Origin: Candidatus Halobeggiatoa sp. HSG11
Lineage (GTDB): Bacteria > Pseudomonadota > Gammaproteobacteria > Beggiatoales > Beggiatoaceae
DNA: 64,000 nucleotides
Direction: 5' to 3'
Assembly: GCA_030378105.1 (NCBI GenBank)
Contig: JAUCGL010000004.1
Location: forward strand, 1-64,000
In this document: in pieces, positions 8,201 through 16,699 of the stretch
How positions within the stretch are numbered: the first letter of the stretch is position 1
How the letters are laid out: each line of letters opens with the position of its first letter
Notes under the pieces: generated by a model
The model's database searches: none
The model's input: the letters and a program-made list of their open reading frames with translations, nothing else
What the model was told of the DNA's origin: nothing
Translations under genes and position numbers: made by a program

Positions 8201-10445
8201 TTCCACTTGCAAATCTATAAGGGATTGTTTCCCATTGCAAAGTAACTGATGTTTGGGATTCAGAAACAATTTCAATTTTGGGTGGGATTGTTTGAGTTGT
8301 ATTCCAGTTTGGATTTTGAGTAGTTAATCTATTGTAATTTAAATCGGCAAGATCAATAAATGATAAAGGTATTTCATCACTTAGTTGATTGTAACTTAAA
8401 TTAAGTGTTTGTAATTTTTCAAGTAGACTTAAGTCTGGAATAAATCCAGTTAAGTTATTATCCGCCAGCTCAATTTTTGTTACATGAGTAAGTTCAGTAG
8501 TTGAATCTGTAGTACATGTTATTCCATACCATTCACAAGGACTATTGGTTTGATTCCATTTGTCATTATTGTTCCAATTTTCTCCGTCAGTTGTTGCATA
8601 AAATTTTAATAAAGTTAAGCATTCTGTTTCAGAAATACCAGTAATATCTGTTTGTGTACAATCAGTTGCAATAATTTCATTTGGTTTAACTATAGCAATT
8701 ATTGAGAAGCTATGAATTTTATCCTGACTACTAGATTGGAACGATACTTCTCCCTTAAAAGTATTTGCATAAGTTGTATTAACATTAATAGTAAAAGTTG
8801 TAAATTCCTTATTATTTGTGGAATCATCTTTATCTATAGTAATAATTCCAGTTTCAAATTCTCCTTTTATATCAAAAACTTTTTCGTTTATTACTTCTAA
8901 ATTATCTTCATTTGTTACTTCTAAACTCCACAAATTAACAAAACTTCCATCAACAATTTCTATTGTAAAAGTTTCGGAAACTGTATCGTCTAACATAACT
9001 TCGCCAAACTCAAAGCTACCATCAATGATATTATTATTGGCATCTAATACGTTAATTGTGGCTGTTTCTAATGTTTTTACTTGGTATTCTTCACTCTCAC
9101 TTACTAATCTATTTTGTTGCTCATCATGTATTTCAGTTATCGTTTCTATTTTAAAGTAATACGGTGTAGCTGGAGATAAACCGCCAATAGTTATGCTTCC
9201 ATCATTCTTACTTTCTGTTTTTTTTGTTTTATCATAACTACCAGAAACAGTTGAATATTTGATTTGATAATAACCAATATCAGCAGTATAGTCTATAGGT
9301 TCCCATGTAATTTCAATACTTGTCGGAGATTTAGAAGTTGCAACAACGGTGGTCTTGATTGGTGGAACAGTTTGAGTAGCTTCCCAGTCGGGGTCTTTAT
9401 CTTTCAAAAGCCCTCGTAAATAATCATCTTCTGTTGCCAACTTATTGTATCCTAAATCTAATAATTGGAGATCATCGGTTAAAATATTGGTAATAAAAAA
9501 TGGAAACTCACCTTGTAAATTATTGTTTTTTAAGTTTAATTTCGTTAATTTGGTTAAATATTTTATACTATCTGGAATAGAACCATTTAATTGGTTGTTC
9601 TCAAGATGTAGGTTAAGTAGATTATCCAGATTCGTTAAATCAGAAATATTGCCTGTTAATTTATTACTGCTTAAATTAAGTGTTTTTAATTCAGCTAAAG
9701 CACTTAAATCTGGTAAAGAACCAGTTAAGTTTTTATTACTCCTTTCAATAACTGTTACATGTCCACCTTCACAACTAACTCCATACCAACTACATGGGAT
9801 ATTAGTTAAATTCCAATAGTTATCGTAACTATCAGCCCAATTATTGCCAGAAGTATTATTATAAAGTTTTACCAAAGTATTACATTCATTTTGAGGAATT
9901 TCGGTGACAGTTGAGCAAAGATTCGTTATTTTAACTAAATCAGCATAATACTCTGGTTCTAATAGATAAGGTGTAGCTTCAGCATTTGTAATTGTAGTTG
10001 CGACTTGAAAATTGTCGCCTAATTCAGATTGTGGAATGTTAAGAGTTATTTCCGCTCCAAAATTCAAACAAGTATCTATTGGAATATCGTTTGGGTCTAT
10101 TAAAAATGTGACTGTATTGCCATTTACTGAACCACCTTTAACTATGCTATTTTTGACTGATAGTGAGCTTGAAGTCAGAGCGTTTCCCCATGTCATACCA
10201 TCATCCAAAGTAATTTTATAATAGAAATTTTGCTCGATAAAACCATCAAAACAATAAGTTACTCTATGTTTAGTTAAAAGTGAATCAAGAACAAGTGAAT
10301 AAGAACCATTCTGCACTCTATCAACAGATAAGTTAACCGGATTAATGGTAAGAGCGGCATAGACCGGCAAAACTGCCATATTGATGAGAATTATAAGTGT
10401 AATTTGTTTAAATATATATGTAATTTTATGATTTTTTATCGACAT
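5274..10445 (-). CDS. Giant secreted LRR / fibronectin-III / cadherin-like surface protein
   Basis: Predicted extracellular or cell-surface adhesin-like protein of 1723 residues. A signal peptide ends near VYA (about residue 30). Two plant-type leucine-rich-repeat blocks (about 200-348 and 602-708) each open with a cap of the type CxxL.KLY..T.G.NW...C.WYG..C and carry LxxLxLSxNxLTG repeats. Each is followed by a fibronectin type III-like domain. Three or four repeats of about 100 residues (about 840-1290) with ...CTGEADKTGPIY... borders resemble ASPM/SPD-2/Hydin immunoglobulin-like modules. Two cadherin-like stretches (about 1405-1580) follow. Start: ATG 10445 has AAAGGAA seven bases upstream and sits four bases after the REC-GGDEF stop; a longer frame from 10469 overlaps that gene and is less likely. 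No sortase signal or beta-barrel was recognised. Confidence 0.85.
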   Translation of the reverse strand: MSIKNHKITYIFKQITLIILINMAVLPVYAALTINPVNLSVDRVQNGSYSLVLDSLLTKHRVTYCFDGFIEQNFYYKITLDDGMTWGNALTSSSLSVKNSIVKGGSVNGNTVTFLIDPNDIPIDTCLNFGAEITLNIPQSELGDNFQVATTITNAEATPYLLEPEYYADLVKITNLCSTVTEIPQNECNTLVKLYNNTSGNNWADSYDNYWNLTNIPCSWYGVSCEGGHVTVIERSNKNLTGSLPDLSALAELKTLNLSSNKLTGNISDLTNLDNLLNLHLENNQLNGSIPDSIKYLTKLTKLNLKNNNLQGEFPFFITNILTDDLQLLDLGYNKLATEDDYLRGLLKDKDPDWEATQTVPPIKTTVVATSKSPTSIEITWEPIDYTADIGYYQIKYSTVSGSYDKTKKTESKNDGSITIGGLSPATPYYFKIETITEIHDEQQNRLVSESEEYQVKTLETATINVLDANNNIIDGSFEFGEVMLDDTVSETFTIEIVDGSFVNLWSLEVTNEDNLEVINEKVFDIKGEFETGIITIDKDDSTNNKEFTTFTINVNTTYANTFKGEVSFQSSSQDKIHSFSIIAIVKPNEIIATDCTQTDITGISETECLTLLKFYATTDGENWNNNDKWNQTNSPCEWYGITCTTDSTTELTHVTKIELADNNLTGFIPDLSLLEKLQTLNLSYNQLSDEIPLSFIDLADLNYNRLTTQNPNWNTTQTIPPKIEIVSESQTSVTLQWETIPYRFASGNYTIQHATTSGGPYESIDEIILVENNEPEKVNQTEISEAYLSPDINHYFVMTTYTDNLEGYISTSEYSLEVVKKATTLPDKFSEPEPDSYLDMYSSELGTPSTTVSVTILKQNIDDPKVKIIEDEKQEFSYSKDFNIVTVQCTPVEVGPRTATLEISYSIGEDISETHQYTLVCEGEDSHYNSKPKPTKPDEEPIDIGTTKIEEAITTTLTIFNYEGLEITGYDITSEYESDFSINELVQNEASDYELTITCRPTNVGEWKAKLEVFIEDPLPSKKVYDFICTGEADKTGPIYEAIPKTTGTLNNGTLNVGNAIFEHEVTNSIIISNSGDDILVIETSDITEDVDKVFSIIKGKIEEPISIVPINDETEEKTHELVIQCIPKLAEHTAILTVTTNIKKEQSYKLICTGEADKTGPIYDSVPKPTKILNNEILNDGILNVGNTVLGGSPATNFIAISNTGDNVLNIETSEITKDINEVFSIIEGKAPFSIDAKTNEEYKTHKLKIQCIPKLGEHTATLTITIPESEPIIYTLKCTGIEIVIPPPTEVFKANGEIQTQAGLFGNNHSINASEKFKLTGTIEPATQHIGENADIIVIYYWKAFGSESSIAFPAITVGTQVQLQKEMEGTLLFEGTVLNMTGIFEVEFGYRTSDNEYFTDKIATLTIESNKSPTGIILELNDSDKDNMIGTFSTEDEDKEDEFIYSLINPNGYFKIIDDELHVTDFIPQFEEVKIVTDANLEDTYPINIQTTDSSGGFFQKNFIIQITPVTETPLIYLTRKSVSENYQGVVGRIWTDESDYKFELLENDYFELDDSGILRLKQPLDFETNPSHEITVNNIAFEIKVDNMPDATVHGKLFDKVEDFIKVINLREVSIQLIPDIEHQFNFEANILAVAIQEIDKQVNAFILNSGIWQNWDGLKLPEFNITSSVLLEEQHELELFESMILPFTKGNLQIYAGYRLENGQLIYDLKPVVIEVQ

Positions 10446-10449
10446 TAGT

Positions 10450-11310
10450 TTATTCCTTTTGTGCAACAACTACCATGTTTCTACCATTTTCTTTGGCTTC
10501 ATACAAAGCATCGTCTGCTTGTTTAATTAACATTATATGGTCATCTATTAATCTAGAAATACCAAAACTGGCTGTCTGATGTCCTGCACCGGTAAAATTA
10601 TGTGTTTCAATTGTTTGTTTAATTCTTTCGGCAAATTTTTTAGCTCCTTGAATACTAGTTTCAGGCAGCAATATAATAAATTCTTCTCCTCCCCAACGAA
10701 TAGGGATGTCATTTTTACGACAATATTTATTTAAAATTGCGGCTAATTCAACCAATACTGAATCTCCAACATCATGACCAAAATTATCATTCACTCGTTT
10801 AAAATGATCAATATCTAGCATAATTAATGATAGTTGACGTTGATAACGTAATGCAAGTTTTATTTCTTTAACAATATGTAAATCAAAAAAATAGCGATTA
10901 TAAATTTGAGTTAAATTATCTATAACTGCATGGCGTTTATCTTGACAACTACGAATTCCAACTCGAATACGAGCCAATAATTCTTCAATTTCAAATGGTT
11001 TAATTAAATAATCATCCGCTCCAATATCTAGCCCAGTTATTTTATTAGAACTGTCAGCCATAGCAGTAAGCATAATAATATAAATAATTGAATTTTTGGG
11101 ATCGCTACGCAACTCTTTACAAACTTCGAAACCACTCATACCATGCATCATAACATCTAACAAAATCACATCAGGAATACAATCCCGTACTTGCTTTAAA
11201 GCTTCTGCCCCATCTTTGGCTTCAAATATTTCATATTTAACTTTTTTTAGATGAAAACACAACATTTTTCTTATACTATTATTATCATCTACAATTAAAA
11301 TTTTTTCCAT
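10450..11310 (-). CDS. Response regulator diguanylate cyclase (REC-GGDEF, PleD-like)
   Basis: Cytoplasmic two-component output protein of 286 residues. The receiver domain (about 1-120) has the phospho-acceptor in VILLDVMM and the conserved Lys in YLIKPFE. The GGDEF domain (about 128-286) has an intact active-site RWGGEEF and a product-inhibition I-site RKND just upstream, so it should make cyclic di-GMP when phosphorylated. An AAGGAAAA ribosome binding site precedes the ATG. The giant LRR surface protein begins four bases downstream, so the two are probably co-transcribed. A link between c-di-GMP and this adhesin-like product is inferred from the order only. No cognate histidine kinase is adjacent. 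Confidence 0.9.
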   Translation of the reverse strand: MEKILIVDDNNSIRKMLCFHLKKVKYEIFEAKDGAEALKQVRDCIPDVILLDVMMHGMSGFEVCKELRSDPKNSIIYIIMLTAMADSSNKITGLDIGADDYLIKPFEIEELLARIRVGIRSCQDKRHAVIDNLTQIYNRYFFDLHIVKEIKLALRYQRQLSLIMLDIDHFKRVNDNFGHDVGDSVLVELAAILNKYCRKNDIPIRWGGEEFIILLPETSIQGAKKFAERIKQTIETHNFTGAGHQTASFGISRLIDDHIMLIKQADDALYEAKENGRNMVVVAQKE

Positions 11311-11385
11311 AATTTTCCTTGTTTAATATATGGTTGTTTTTAATTTGCTATGTTGCTTAATTCATTTTAATCTCCCGATTATCCC

Positions 11386-11459
11386 TAACTTAAAAGAGGC
11401 GGAGGAGTGAAAGTTGCTCCCCTCATTGTTTAAGGAGGGGTTTGGGGGAGGTTAAGTTA
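11386..11459. repeat. Palindromic intergenic repeat between REC-GGDEF and lpd genes
   Basis: Ends are TAACTTAA and TTAAGTTA in inverted orientation. The inside holds a CCCCTC / GAGGGG stem. It looks like a small non-autonomous repeat or a structured spacer; no second copy was found in this window. Confidence 0.5.
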
Positions 11460-11465
11460 TCAATA

Positions 11466-12869
11466 TTATGCATGAATTGTTCTACCATCCACTCCTAAGG
11501 CAGCTTCATGTACTGCTTCTGCTAAAGTTGGGTGAGCATGGATAGTTCGGGCTAAATCCTCGGCACTAGCTTCCAATTCCATTGCCACAACTGCTTCCGT
11601 TATTAATTCTGAGGCATTATTACCAAAAATGTGAACTCCCAAAATACTATCAGTCTTTGCGTCTGCAAAAATACGTACCATACCACTTGTATCACCACTA
11701 GCCCTTGCTCTACCACTGGCTGCAAATGGAAATTGCCCAGTTTTATATTCAATTTTAGCCGATTTAAGTTGCTGTTCTGTTTTACCAACCCAAGCAATCT
11801 CAGGATGAGTATATATCACAAATGGAATAGTGGCATAAGACATTTTACTTTTCTGTCCAGCAATTAGTTCAGCAACCATAACTCCTTCTTCTGAACCTTT
11901 ATGAGCTAACATCGCTCCTCCGATGACATCACCAATTGCATAAATACCGGCTATTGCAGTTTGACATTGTTTATCAACTTGAATAAAACCTCTTTCATCC
12001 ATTTGTATTCCAGCTTCATTTGCATCCAAGTTATCTGTATGTGGTTTACGTCCAACAGCTACGATAAGTTTATCTACCACTAACTGCTGCTCAGAATAAG
12101 AAACGGTTACTTCATCATCAGCAACCGTAGCAGAAGTTACTTGAGCATTTAAATTAATAGCTAAACCTTGTTTTTTCAATTCTCGTTGAGCCAAAGTAGC
12201 AATTTTACGATCAGCCATTGCTAAAAAATCTGGTAAAGCTTCCAAAACAGTTACTTGACTACCTAATCTACTCCAGACACTTCCTAATTCAAGTCCAATT
12301 GCTCCAGCTCCAATAACTCCTAATCGTTCAGGAACTTTGTCAATGGCTAAAGCTCCGGTTGAATCTAAGATAAATTTATTATCAAATTTGGCTATTGGTA
12401 TTTGAACTGGAGTAGAACCAGTTGCAATAATAATGTTGTCACCACTGATAGTTTGTTGTTTACCATCTGGTTCAGTGATAATAACTTGTTTATTAGCAGC
12501 TAATTTAGCAGTTCCGGTTATGCTGGTTACTTTATTTTTTTTAAATAAGCCAGCAATCCCTTTAGTAAGAGTTTCAACAACTTCCGCTTTACGGGTTTGC
12601 ATGGTTTTTATGTCAATTGTTACATTATCACATTTAATTCCATGCGTAGCTGCTTGTTTTTGCATAAAAGAATAATGGTGTGAAGAATCAAGCAAAGCTT
12701 TAGAAGGAATACAACCAACATTCAAACAAGTGCCGCCAAGAGATGCTTGATTTTCTGAGTTGAGCCATTTATCAACACAAACTGTTTTCATACCTAATTG
12801 GCTACAGCGAATTGCTGCTACATATCCGGCGGGGCCGGCACCTATTACAATAACGTTATAATCTGCCAT
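11466..12869 (-). CDS. lpdA: Dihydrolipoyl dehydrogenase (E3)
   Basis: FAD-dependent E3 subunit that reoxidises dihydrolipoamide in 2-oxoacid dehydrogenase or glycine-cleavage complexes. The 467 residues match the family length. Visible are the FAD fingerprint IGAGPAGYVAAIR (from residue 9), the redox pair in GGTCLNVGCIPSK (C48/C53), the NAD-binding GAGAIGLELG, the second FAD motif IYAIGDV, and the C-terminal catalytic HAHPTLAEAVHEA. All key residues are present. The gene starts two bases after the E2 stop, so the two form an operon. Unlike its E2 neighbour it looks fully functional, and it could serve other lipoyl complexes encoded elsewhere. Confidence 0.95.
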   Translation of the reverse strand: MADYNVIVIGAGPAGYVAAIRCSQLGMKTVCVDKWLNSENQASLGGTCLNVGCIPSKALLDSSHHYSFMQKQAATHGIKCDNVTIDIKTMQTRKAEVVETLTKGIAGLFKKNKVTSITGTAKLAANKQVIITEPDGKQQTISGDNIIIATGSTPVQIPIAKFDNKFILDSTGALAIDKVPERLGVIGAGAIGLELGSVWSRLGSQVTVLEALPDFLAMADRKIATLAQRELKKQGLAINLNAQVTSATVADDEVTVSYSEQQLVVDKLIVAVGRKPHTDNLDANEAGIQMDERGFIQVDKQCQTAIAGIYAIGDVIGGAMLAHKGSEEGVMVAELIAGQKSKMSYATIPFVIYTHPEIAWVGKTEQQLKSAKIEYKTGQFPFAASGRARASGDTSGMVRIFADAKTDSILGVHIFGNNASELITEAVVAMELEASAEDLARTIHAHPTLAEAVHEAALGVDGRTIHA

Positions 12870-12871
12870 AT

Positions 12872-13963
12872 TTAAATCTCTAATAATAAACGGTAAGGGT
12901 CTTCAAGTAAATTCTTAATAGTAACTAAAAATTGTACTGCTTCATTATTATCTATCAAACGTTGATCATAAGACAATGCAACAAACATCATCGGATGAAT
13001 AACTACTTGTCCATTTTCAGCAACTGGACGTTCTACAATGTTATGAATACCTAAAATAGCATTTTGGGGAGAATTAAGAATAGGAGTTGAAAGCATAGAA
13101 CTAGACATGTTAGTTATAGTAAATGTACCTCCAGTCAATTCCTCCATAGTCAATTTAGCATTATCAGCTCTTTTAGTTAAATCAACAATATTTTTTTCTA
13201 TGTCAGCAAAAGACATGTTATCGGCATTATGTAAAATTGGTGTTACATTAAAGTTATTAATAGTTATACCAATATTGTAATAATTATGATAGACAATATC
13301 ATTGTTTATTATAGAAGTATTTATAATTGGAAATTTTTTTAATGCCATAACTACGGCTTTAGTAAAAAATGAAATTACTTCTAATTTAGTACCATGCTGT
13401 TTTTCAAAAGACTGTTTATATTTTGCACATAAATCTTTTATATTTCGCATATTTACTTCATCAAATACTGTTGAAATAACATGCTCAGTTTGAGTTTTAA
13501 GCAATAGTTTAGCTAGTTGAATACGTGAATGTGTCATTGGTATTCGTTCTTCTGTACGGGAAGGTAAACTAGATTTGCAGTCAATATTATTTTGCATATT
13601 ATCTGATTGTAAATTAATATTATTTTCAGTGTCAGAAATCTTGGATTCAGAAACTTTCGTTGCTGTATTTACTTCAATAGATGATGGAAGTTGTTTTGGA
13701 ATTGTTGGTAACTTAAATTTTGTGTTATTACCTTCTAAAATAGCAATAGTTTCTCCACCAGATACATATTCATTATTCTCTTTAAGGAGTTTAGTTATCT
13801 TACCATTTTGAGAAGCAAGCACTTCTAAAATAACTTTGTCAGTTTCAACTTCTATTAATCTTTCACCTTCTTTAACTACATCACCTATCTTTTTTTGCCA
13901 ATTCAATAATTTAGCGGTTGATTTGGCTGCAAGGACTGGTAATTTTATTTCCACATTGGACAT
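12872..13963 (-). CDS. sucB: 2-oxoglutarate dehydrogenase E2-like protein, catalytic His lost
   Basis: Homologue of dihydrolipoyl succinyltransferase, 363 residues, shorter than the usual 400 or so. An N-terminal lipoyl domain keeps the modification site [10 protein letters not shown] (K43). After a 55-residue low-complexity linker the catalytic domain follows from about residue 140. The peripheral-subunit-binding domain that normally holds E3 is not recognisable. The signature LSYDHRxIDG reads [10 protein letters not shown]: the catalytic His is Gln (residue 334) and the following Gly is Asn. The usual RGLVTPV loop and the GGVFGS stretch are also altered. No sucA (E1) gene lies upstream; that position holds repeats and a gene on the other strand. 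The frame is intact, so it is either a recent non-functional enzyme or a protein retained for another use. Confidence 0.8.
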   Translation of the reverse strand: MSNVEIKLPVLAAKSTAKLLNWQKKIGDVVKEGERLIEVETDKVILEVLASQNGKITKLLKENNEYVSGGETIAILEGNNTKFKLPTIPKQLPSSIEVNTATKVSESKISDTENNINLQSDNMQNNIDCKSSLPSRTEERIPMTHSRIQLAKLLLKTQTEHVISTVFDEVNMRNIKDLCAKYKQSFEKQHGTKLEVISFFTKAVVMALKKFPIINTSIINNDIVYHNYYNIGITINNFNVTPILHNADNMSFADIEKNIVDLTKRADNAKLTMEELTGGTFTITNMSSSMLSTPILNSPQNAILGIHNIVERPVAENGQVVIHPMMFVALSYDQRLIDNNEAVQFLVTIKNLLEDPYRLLLEI

Positions 13964-13990
13964 AATATTTTAAATTTAAGTTAAATGTTA

Positions 13991-14141
13991 TGGCATCCTT
14001 CAAAAGCAGTTGACAGTTGTTTCGGGAATGGAGTGAAACGGATTTCCCGAAACGATTGCTAGATATTGGTTTCGGGAAATCCGTTTCACTCCATTCCCGA
14101 AACAACTGTTCACTACTTTTGCGTTAATATGAAGGATGCCA
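13991..14141. repeat. MITE-like element with a perfect 41-bp hairpin
   Basis: Outer ends TGGCATCCTTC (13991-14001) and GAAGGATGCCA (14131-14141) are perfect inverted repeats. Inside, 14013-14053 and 14069-14109 form a perfect 41-bp inverted repeat around a 15-nt loop. ATGTT occurs just outside both ends and may be a target duplication. A relative lies at 34431-34565. Confidence 0.9.
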
Positions 14142-14400
14142 ATGTTTTATTTATATATTCAGTTTTGTTCCTTTTCCTTATTTTAGAGTTGGAAATGGTA
14201 TACTCATGAAGGTATTTTATTAAGTATAAGTGAAGCTTTATATCAAAGTATATCATAAACTTTGTAGTTAAAAGTAATTGTGTTATATTCAATATTAAAG
14301 CTATTATATTAAAATTTGCATAAAAACAAAAAGCTAAATGTTCAACTGATTTAACATTAATCATCGACATCATAAACTATTTTTGTTATATTTGTTATTA

Positions 14401-14435
14401 TATAGCATTCCCCAATTGATAAAAGAATTGCTATA
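14401..14435. repeat. 35-bp mini copy of the TATAGCA repeat family
   Basis: Begins TATAGCATTCCCCAATT and ends AATTGCTATA in inverted orientation. It looks like a deletion derivative of the longer copies at 35576-35681, 39836-39919 and 40521-40625. It lies about 70 bases upstream of the phosphofructokinase start. Confidence 0.65.
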
Positions 14436-14503
14436 AACTCTGAAGTTACGCAGAAAATTTTTAATCAATTACAGAATACCTTTTAAAAAATAAGGAAAAT
14501 TTT

Positions 14504-15625
14504 ATGGCAAAATCGGTAGGCATATTAACCGCAGGTGGTGATAGTCCTGGACTTAACGCCGCCATTCGAGCAATTGGAAAAGCTGCTATTGGTTCTTTTG
14601 GAATGCAGTTTATTGGTTTTCGTGATGGTTTTCGTGGTTTAGTAGAAAATCGAACTGTACGTTTAGATGAAGCAGCCTTGTCGGGTATTCTTATTGTTGG
14701 TGGAACTTTATTAGGTACTAGTCGTGATAAACCACATCGTATGCCAATAGGTAGTAAAGTATTGGATATGACTGATACAATTTTAAAAACTTACCACAAG
14801 CACCATTTAGATGTACTAGTTTGTTTAGGTGGTGGTGGTACTCATAAAAATGCCTTTAGATTACAACAAGCTGGATTAAATGTTATAACTTTGCCTAAAA
14901 CAATTGATAATGATTTATCAATGACAGATACTACTTTGGGATTTGATACTGCTTTGGGCATTGCTACTGATGCAATTGATCGTCTACATAGTACTGCTCA
15001 TAGTCACCATCGCATAATAGTAGTAGAAGTTATGGGGCATAATACTGGTTGGTTGGCTTTAGGTGCTGGTATTGCTGGAGGAGCACATGTAGTTTTGATT
15101 CCAGAAATACCCTACAATATCAATACTGTTGCTGATGCTATTCGACAACGTAGCCGCTATGGAAAAAACTTTAGTATTGTTGTAGTTGCGGAAGGAGCTA
15201 TGTCAAAAGAAGATGCTAAGGTTATAAGAAATACTCAAAAATCTATTGAAGAAGCTAAAAATAAAAAAGACAAAACTGAAATTAAGGCACAATTAAAACA
15301 GTTAAAAGTTCAACAAGATGATAATACAAGACATCTAACAGAACAATTGGAAAGTTTAACTGGTTTAGAATCACGCGTAACAATTTTGGGTCATTTACAA
15401 CGAGGTGGCACTCCTTCTGCTGCTGATCGCTTGTTAGCTACTAGATTGGGTACTGCTTGTACTTATATGATTGAGGAAGGTAATTATGGAACTATGATGG
15501 CTGTTAGGGGAGAACAAATTAAACCGGTTAAATTAGAGGAAGTAGTTGGTAAGCGTAAAGTTGTACCTCTTGAGCATTCTTGGATAGAAACCGCTAATCG
15601 AGTTGGCATTTGTTTGGGAAATTAA
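14504..15625 (+). CDS. pfkA: 6-phosphofructokinase (GGGGT / PKTIDND type)
   Basis: Glycolytic enzyme phosphorylating fructose 6-phosphate; 373 residues. Motifs: [13 protein letters not shown] near the N-terminus, CLGGGGT (G109-T113), [45 protein letters not shown], and [15 protein letters not shown]. The GGGGT sequence replaces the GGDGT of classical ATP enzymes, and the Lys in PKTIDND is shared with pyrophosphate-using enzymes. Phosphoryl donor therefore cannot be assigned from sequence; a pyrophosphate-linked enzyme is common in sulfur and methane oxidisers. AAGGAAAA precedes the ATG. An insertion of charged residues (about 240-285) is a family feature of this subgroup. Confidence 0.9.
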   Translation: MAKSVGILTAGGDSPGLNAAIRAIGKAAIGSFGMQFIGFRDGFRGLVENRTVRLDEAALSGILIVGGTLLGTSRDKPHRMPIGSKVLDMTDTILKTYHKHHLDVLVCLGGGGTHKNAFRLQQAGLNVITLPKTIDNDLSMTDTTLGFDTALGIATDAIDRLHSTAHSHHRIIVVEVMGHNTGWLALGAGIAGGAHVVLIPEIPYNINTVADAIRQRSRYGKNFSIVVVAEGAMSKEDAKVIRNTQKSIEEAKNKKDKTEIKAQLKQLKVQQDDNTRHLTEQLESLTGLESRVTILGHLQRGGTPSAADRLLATRLGTACTYMIEEGNYGTMMAVRGEQIKPVKLEEVVGKRKVVPLEHSWIETANRVGICLGN

Positions 15626-15632
15626 TAATTTA

Positions 15633-15736
15633 AGTGAAAAGTGAAAAGTGAAAAACTAAAAGAACTCTTTGTAAAAATAATAAGTTGTTAAGATTATACG
15701 TTAATATTTTTAACTATTCACTATTCACTATTCACT
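15633..15736. repeat. Inverted AGTGAA-type repeats between convergent genes
   Basis: Three AGTGAA units after the phosphofructokinase stop are mirrored by three TTCACT units before the stop of the next, convergent gene. The arms could pair across a loop of roughly 55 nt and may act as a weak bidirectional terminator. Confidence 0.5.
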
Positions 15737-15742
15737 TACTTA

Positions 15743-16249
15743 TTACTTACCAAACAATGATTTAACATCATCTTCTAATACATAAGCAAAGGTAAATAAC
15801 CATTTACCATCATCTTGTTCCTTAAATACCAAGTTTTCTATCCTAAACATTTTACTTCCGTGAACATTTTTTGCTATAAGAGATGGTCTCTCTTTCATTA
15901 CTTCTGATATTATTTTCTGGGCACGACGATCATACTGATTGAATATGGTTTTAAACAGCTTAAGAAAAGCTTCCTTATCATAACTTCTTTCAGGGTCACT
16001 GTCCAAATCACCACGAGTTTTAAAAGGGAATTTAGTCATGGCAATAACTGTTGCATCTTTATTCAGCTTGCCTTTATCTGATAAAATATCTAATACAGCA
16101 GCTCTAAATTCTTTCCAAAATATTTGAGCTCCTTCTGGTACTCCACCTACTGCTGAGACAGTGCCTGCCGCTTGTACTGGAGTCATAAACAAAAAACTAC
16201 ACATAACCATAAGAAACAAAGAGTTTCTCAATACTGGTATATTTTTCAT
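15743..16249 (-). CDS. Periplasmic protein of unknown function
   Basis: Not recognised. The 168-residue product has a clear signal peptide (charged start, hydrophobic core, cleavage near VQAAG at about residue 28). The mature part is alpha/beta in character with FWKEFRAAVLDIL near its start and a C-terminal FTFAYVLEDD. No cysteines remain after cleavage, so no lipoprotein anchor is predicted. AGGAAT precedes the ATG. It is convergent with the phosphofructokinase gene and stands alone on its strand. Confidence 0.65.
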   Translation of the reverse strand: MKNIPVLRNSLFLMVMCSFLFMTPVQAAGTVSAVGGVPEGAQIFWKEFRAAVLDILSDKGKLNKDATVIAMTKFPFKTRGDLDSDPERSYDKEAFLKLFKTIFNQYDRRAQKIISEVMKERPSLIAKNVHGSKMFRIENLVFKEQDDGKWLFTFAYVLEDDVKSLFGK

Positions 16250-16699
16250 AAGCCAAAATTCCTAAGTGTTAAAATGGTCCTTAATCAACAAATTAATATG
16301 ATACTCAATTATCAAGTTTTTAACTCTTGTTTCCATGTTTTGCATTAACACCATGTGAGTTAAGAGAATAATGTTTTTTGGAGTCCAAAGCGTTAAGCTT
16401 TGTTAAGATTTAAATTTATAAGTCAATAATATCAAAGCTTCGCTTTGGACTCAAATAATTTTCCTTAACTTAAATAGCATTGATGCTTTGCATGAGATAG
16501 TTGAATTATTATATCAATTTGCAAAAACTATTCAAAATGATACATTATCCATAATTTTTTTTCAAGGTTTTAATTTGTAGTTATGATTTATTTGGTTTAA
16601 AGTTTATATTTTTTTGTATGCTCATTCTCCTCAAATTGTTGCCCCGACATGTTCGGTCTCATCGGACGACTCCGCACACAACATGCACTTTGTGTTGTC
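16250..16699. other. Intergenic gap with one strong inverted repeat
   Basis: No gene is seen. It contains an inverted repeat whose arms 16381-16402 and 16433-16452 share GAGTCCAAAGCG / CGCTTTGGACTC and an inner CAAAGCTT/AAGCTTTG type pairing, probably another MITE-type palindrome. The rest has no recognisable signal. Confidence 0.6.
16381..16452. repeat. GAGTCCAAAGCG palindromic repeat
   Basis: Arms of about 20 bp in inverted orientation separated by about 30 bp of AT-rich sequence; the outer 12 bp are perfect. It could form a long hairpin. Single copy in this window. Confidence 0.65.

Noticed and set aside
14113-14373. Minus-strand frame of 86 residues upstream of the phosphofructokinase gene
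   Set aside because: AT-rich composition without a ribosome binding site or recognisable pattern; it runs into the end of the 13991-14141 repeat.
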